A DNA stretch of 5,986 nucleotides from an uncultured Centipeda sp. (GTDB lineage: Bacteria > Bacillota > Negativicutes > Selenomonadales > Selenomonadaceae). The DNA is taken from positions 1 to 5,986 of the forward strand of contig CALALM010000489.1 of NCBI GenBank assembly GCA_937925565.1, read 5' to 3'. Positions 5,955 to 5,986 of the stretch are shown here, in pieces. The notes below the pieces were generated by a model that saw only the letters and a program-made list of their open reading frames with translations, did not search any database and was not told the origin of the DNA. The position numbers and the translations under genes are program-made. Position 1 is the stretch's first letter; every line of letters starts with the position of its first letter.

Positions 5955-5986
5955 ACCGCTCCACCATTCCCTCCAACAACTCAAAT
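5944..5986 (-). CDS. 3' end of an upstream gene (possibly the NifH-like iron protein)
   Basis: On the minus strand one frame entering from the right edge stays open and reads FELLEGMVERYGD, then stops at TGA 5944-5946, overlapping the next start by 11 bases. The tight overlap matches the 8-base overlap of the following pair and fits an operon. A component 1-type pair needs a NifH-like ATPase donor, often encoded next to it, so this could be its C-terminus. Only 13 codons are visible, so the identity cannot be read from sequence. The alternative is that the upstream gene ends at ATT TGA (stop 5981-5983) and this frame is chance. Confidence 0.35.
   Translation of the reverse strand, partial: FELLEGMVERYGD
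5959..5965 (-). promoter_or_regulatory. Ribosome binding site supporting ATG 5954
   Basis: The minus strand reads GGTGGAG, with 4 bases to ATG 5954. The spacing is short, but the start also lies inside the end of the upstream reading frame, so translational coupling can help. A second purine run, GGAGGG (5969-5974), lies farther upstream. Confidence 0.5.

Noticed and set aside
4647..5984. TTG at 5984 as start of the first nitrogenase-like subunit
   Set aside because: The added residues are Trp-rich and unlike the family, and the sequence is better explained as the end of the upstream frame plus a ribosome binding site for ATG 5954.
1..5986. CRISPR arrays, tRNA or rRNA genes, insertion sequences, transposase fragments
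   Set aside because: I looked for regular repeats, cloverleaf-type segments and transposase motifs and saw none. No gene-free stretch exceeds 100 bases.

Overview
The window looks like part of the chromosome of a diderm Firmicute (class Negativicutes, Selenomonas-like is my best guess). It combines an outer-membrane TonB-dependent receptor, a lipoprotein with a strongly leucine-rich signal peptide, strong GAGGAGG ribosome binding sites and fairly GC-rich genes. The taxon is an inference from gene style, not from a marker gene. The content is one metal-chelate uptake locus joined to a nitrogenase-like reductase locus.

Left to right: (1) positions 1-1319 hold the barrel part of a TonB-dependent receptor reading right. 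It is interrupted near 1053, where reading frame and protein continuity are both lost, so the receptor is broken. (2) A hairpin at 1336-1372 separates it from a convergent gene. (3) 1383-2162, reading left, encodes a DUF4213/DUF364 protein (putative heavy-metal chelation family) with a GTG start and a good SD. (4) Divergent from it, 2242-3303 encodes a chimera: an iron-siderophore/corrinoid-type ABC substrate-binding lipoprotein fused in frame to the last ~90 residues of a FecE/BtuD-type ABC ATPase. No permease gene and no ATPase core lie between them. (5) Two terminator hairpins lie back to back at 3269-3346. (6) 4654-3362 and 5954-4647, reading left, are two overlapping genes for nitrogenase component 1-type subunits. 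A few codons of a further gene, possibly the NifH-like partner, overlap the start of the second one at the right edge.

In an intact version of this locus, the TonB receptor and the ABC system would import a metal chelate. A DUF364 protein and an electron-fed nitrogenase-like reductase would act in the cytoplasm, perhaps on the imported ligand or its metal. The two component 1-type proteins keep five of the six cysteines expected at the P-cluster position (three in one, two in the other), and I see no FeMo-cofactor cysteine. They are therefore unlikely to be a dinitrogenase. In this copy both uptake genes carry internal deletion junctions while the DUF364 and nitrogenase-like genes read intact. 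This is either real decay or rearrangement of the import half, or an assembly artefact. That question, and the unknown substrate of the reductase, are the main points of interest.
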